From the NCBI RefSeq assembly GCF_015191005.1, contig NZ_CP040442.1:744001-808000 (forward strand): 64,000 nucleotides of DNA, in the 5' to 3' direction. The DNA comes from Kaistella flava (ex Peng et al. 2021). Lineage in GTDB: Bacteria; Bacteroidota; Bacteroidia; Flavobacteriales; Weeksellaceae. The position numbers and the translations under genes were made by a program. Positions 61,634 to 64,000 of this stretch are shown here, piece by piece (positions within the stretch are counted from its first letter, which is position 1; each line of letters begins with the position of its first letter). The notes beneath the pieces are model-generated. The model was not told the origin of the DNA. It saw nothing but the letters and a program-made list of their open reading frames with translations, and made no database searches.

Positions 61634-64000
61634 ATGTCCAATACCAACATCCCTCCATCTGAGCGGATTTCCCCGAGTTCTGTATATTATTGTCCAATGG
61701 AATGTGAAGGCGAAAAAGTCTATTTTACTCCCGGGAAGCGTTGTCCAACTTGTAATATGTTTCTTGTTCCAATCGAGGAAAGAGCCGATTATCAGAACAA
61801 ACCTCAGACTTTTTCAAAAACCAATTTACCGGAAAGTTTCGAAGAAAAAATTGGCGAGTATTTTTGTCCTATGTTTTGTGAAAGCGATAAGACTTATGCG
61901 TCTGATGTTGGCTGTCCAGTTTGTCACATGCATCTCGAAAAAATCACACAAAATTTGGTGGATGCTTCAACTCACCATCATCACAAAGAAAAAATAGCAC
62001 CGGTCATCGACCAAGAAAGTAATGCTGGGAAATATTATTGCCCGATGTTTTGTGAAGGCGACAAAGTTTATGATTCTAATGTAGGCTGTCCGGTTTGCGG
62101 AATGGATTTGGTTAAAATTCCGGAGAAAGGAGAAAAAGCTTCCGATGATGACACGTATAAATTGTTAAGGAATAAATTTCTGATTTCCTTAATTTTTACC
62201 ATTCCGGTTTTCATTTTATCAATGGGCGGAATGTGGTTTAAATTTCCTTTTTCAAATAAAGTTCAGGGGTTTTTAGAATTAGCACTTTCAGTTCCAGTGA
62301 TCTTTTATGCAGGTTGGTTTATTTTAAAAAGAGGATTTATTTCCTTTAAAACCTGGAACCTCAATATGTTCTCGCTAATTGCTTTAGGTGCATTTGCAGC
62401 TTTCTTTTTCAGTTTATTGGCATTATTCTTTCCTGAAATATTACCCCACGAAATTTCTCATGAAGGAAAAACACCGCTTTATTTTGAATCGGTTTGCGTG
62501 ATTTTAACTTTGGTGATCATGGGTCAAATGCTTGAAGCTAGGGCGCACCAAAAAACAGGAAAAGCGATTGAAGAGTTAATGAACCTTTCACCCGATGAAG
62601 CTAATCTCATTATTAATAATATCGAAAAGAAAGTTCCGCTTTCTGAAGTTAAAATCGGTAATTTCTTGAGAGTGAAACCAGGAGAAAAAATTCCAGTTGA
62701 CGGAAAAATTACGGAGGGAAATTCTACGGTTGACGAAAGCATGATTACGGGCGAACCAATTCCGATGGAGAAAAGCTCAGGAATGAAGGTGACTTCCGGA
62801 ACGATTAATGGGAACGGAACCTTTTTAATGAAAGCGGAAAAAGTAGGTGACGAAACCTTGCTTTCTCAAATTATTAAAATGGTAAATGATGCGACCAGAA
62901 GTAAAGCACCCATTCAGAAATTAGCAGATAAAATTTCTAAAATATTCGTTCCTACCGTAATTGGAATTTCAGTTTTGACCTTTATTTTATGGCGAATTTT
63001 TGGTGGAGAGAATGCCTTAATTTATGCTTTGGTAAATGCTGTAGCTGTTTTAATTGTGGCTTGTCCGTGTGCTTTAGGATTAGCAACACCGATGTCTTTA
63101 ACGGTCGGAATTGCGAAAGGTGCTAAAAATGGAATCCTCATTAAGAATGCTGAAGCACTTGAACAAATGCATAAAGTAAACGTTCTAATTACCGACAAGA
63201 CAGGAACTTTAACTGAGGGGAAACCAAAATTGGATGAAGTGATTCCTTCTGATAATGTTGACAAAACTTTGGTTTTAAAATTAGCAGCTTCTTTAAATCA
63301 AAATTCAGAACATCCACTTTCAAATGCCGTTTTAACTGAATTTAAAAAAGAAAATCACGATTTTGAAAAAATAGAAAATTTTGAAAACATTTCCGGAAAA
63401 GGGGTAAAAGGAATAATTGATGGTGAAACAGTTTTACTTGGGAATAATTCTCTTTTAAAACAATTTAACATTGAAATTCCAGATTCTTTAAAACAGAAAA
63501 TAACCGAAAATGAAGATAAAGCAAAAACAATTTCTTTCTTAGCCAAAGGAAATCAGGTTTTAGGAATCCTTAGTTTTTCAGATAATATTAAAGAAAGTTC
63601 GAAACGTGCCATTCAGTATTTACAAGAAAATAATGTTGAAGTTATTATGATGACTGGCGATAATGAACATACTGCGAAAGCCGTTGCCCAGGAATTGGGT
63701 ATTGAAAAATACTTTGCGAATTGCTTGCCACAGGATAAATTAGCAGAAATAAAAAGACTTCAAGCCGAAGGAAAAATAGTTGCCATGACTGGAGATGGAA
63801 TTAATGACGCTCCGGCCTTAGCACAATCTAACGTAGGAATTGCGATGGGAACCGGAACCGATGTTGCCATTGAAAGTGCGCAAATTACTTTGCTAAAAGG
63901 TGATATTTTAGGTGTTGCAAAAGCAAAAATTTTAAGTGAGAAATTATTGAAGAATATTAGAGAAAATCTATTCTTCGCATTTCTCTATAATACCTTGGGA
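61634..64000 (+). CDS. Copper-type P1B ATPase with three N-terminal Cys-rich domains (partial)
   Basis: The frame is open from the ATG at 61634 to the window end (789 residues; the C-terminus is missing). Instead of an HMA domain it has three heavy-metal-binding domains of the YHS-like type, each with CPMxC and CPxCxM: Cys20/24/37/40, 78/82/94/97 and 136/140/152/155, with four His at 114-117. The ATPase core has [20 protein letters not shown] (Cys477, Cys479), DKTGTLTEG (Asp521), SEHPLS and [14 protein letters not shown] marks Cu(+) or Ag(+) export through the inner membrane. The core resembles the CopA/SilP group. Confidence 0.93.
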   Translation, partial: MSNTNIPPSERISPSSVYYCPMECEGEKVYFTPGKRCPTCNMFLVPIEERADYQNKPQTFSKTNLPESFEEKIGEYFCPMFCESDKTYASDVGCPVCHMHLEKITQNLVDASTHHHHKEKIAPVIDQESNAGKYYCPMFCEGDKVYDSNVGCPVCGMDLVKIPEKGEKASDDDTYKLLRNKFLISLIFTIPVFILSMGGMWFKFPFSNKVQGFLELALSVPVIFYAGWFILKRGFISFKTWNLNMFSLIALGAFAAFFFSLLALFFPEILPHEISHEGKTPLYFESVCVILTLVIMGQMLEARAHQKTGKAIEELMNLSPDEANLIINNIEKKVPLSEVKIGNFLRVKPGEKIPVDGKITEGNSTVDESMITGEPIPMEKSSGMKVTSGTINGNGTFLMKAEKVGDETLLSQIIKMVNDATRSKAPIQKLADKISKIFVPTVIGISVLTFILWRIFGGENALIYALVNAVAVLIVACPCALGLATPMSLTVGIAKGAKNGILIKNAEALEQMHKVNVLITDKTGTLTEGKPKLDEVIPSDNVDKTLVLKLAASLNQNSEHPLSNAVLTEFKKENHDFEKIENFENISGKGVKGIIDGETVLLGNNSLLKQFNIEIPDSLKQKITENEDKAKTISFLAKGNQVLGILSFSDNIKESSKRAIQYLQENNVEVIMMTGDNEHTAKAVAQELGIEKYFANCLPQDKLAEIKRLQAEGKIVAMTGDGINDAPALAQSNVGIAMGTGTDVAIESAQITLLKGDILGVAKAKILSEKLLKNIRENLFFAFLYNTLG

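Overview
The window is low-GC DNA from a flavobacterium (Bacteroidota), most likely the Chryseobacterium/Kaistella group of Weeksellaceae. The signs are a type IX secretion gene (porQ) next to cmk, a TamL lipoprotein, GLPGLI and DUF2723 proteins, a putative sulfonolipid gene pair, an atpDC pair without the other ATP synthase genes, and promoters of the Bacteroidota type (TTTG or ATTG, 19-20 bases, TAnnTTTG) with very short leaders. The genus is an inference from these families, not a database result.

Layout. 1-6.2 kb: tail of an outer-membrane-type protein, then leftward kdsA, a DUF1697 gene, an adenine/adenosine deaminase and a large DUF2723 membrane glycosyltransferase. 6.4-9.4 kb: rightward PLP cysteine/cysteate-synthase-like enzyme, alpha-oxoamine synthase and a GreA/Rnk-like protein; the first two probably start sulfonolipid (capnine/sulfobacin) synthesis. 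9.5-13 kb: an orphan B12-type radical SAM protein and a four-repeat membrane protein. 13-16 kb: atpC-atpD facing ribF across one compact divergent promoter. 16-24 kb: frr-pyrH, porQ-cmk, an envelope-stress-like trio (YtxH, holin-like, small protein), and most of the intergenic repeats. 24-30 kb: trmH and tamL with overlapping 5' ends, a lipoprotein gene frameshifted in its signal peptide, and a secreted M28 peptidase. 31-38.8 kb: leftward parE-orf-parC, an FMN reductase, ychF and ferritin. 39-42 kb: BlaI/BlaR1-type sensor operon with a GLPGLI gene. 42.5-47.6 kb: AraC regulator and a TolC-HlyD-MFS efflux operon. 48-51.2 kb: typA, a start-less antitoxin-like fragment, and higBA. 51.3-57.7 kb: GH10-like lipoprotein and sbcDC. 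57.8-59.2 kb: a complete but frameshifted ISL3-type insertion sequence with 8-bp target duplication, beside the initiator tRNA gene. 59.4-64 kb: Sua5/YrdC, YaaA, an acyl-CoA thioesterase and a copper-type P1B ATPase cut by the window end.

Most genes are ordinary housekeeping or envelope genes. The unexplained material is between them: (i) a structured element present twice in opposite orientation (13.0 and 47.9 kb) with conserved flanks and a central hairpin of unrelated sequence; (ii) a family of 40-230-bp palindromic elements with ends like AACCACAAAGGCACAAAG, including a tandem run at 17.7-18.3 kb; (iii) a third repeat family (17.6 and 61.0 kb). No CRISPR array, prophage, rRNA operon or large defence island is visible.
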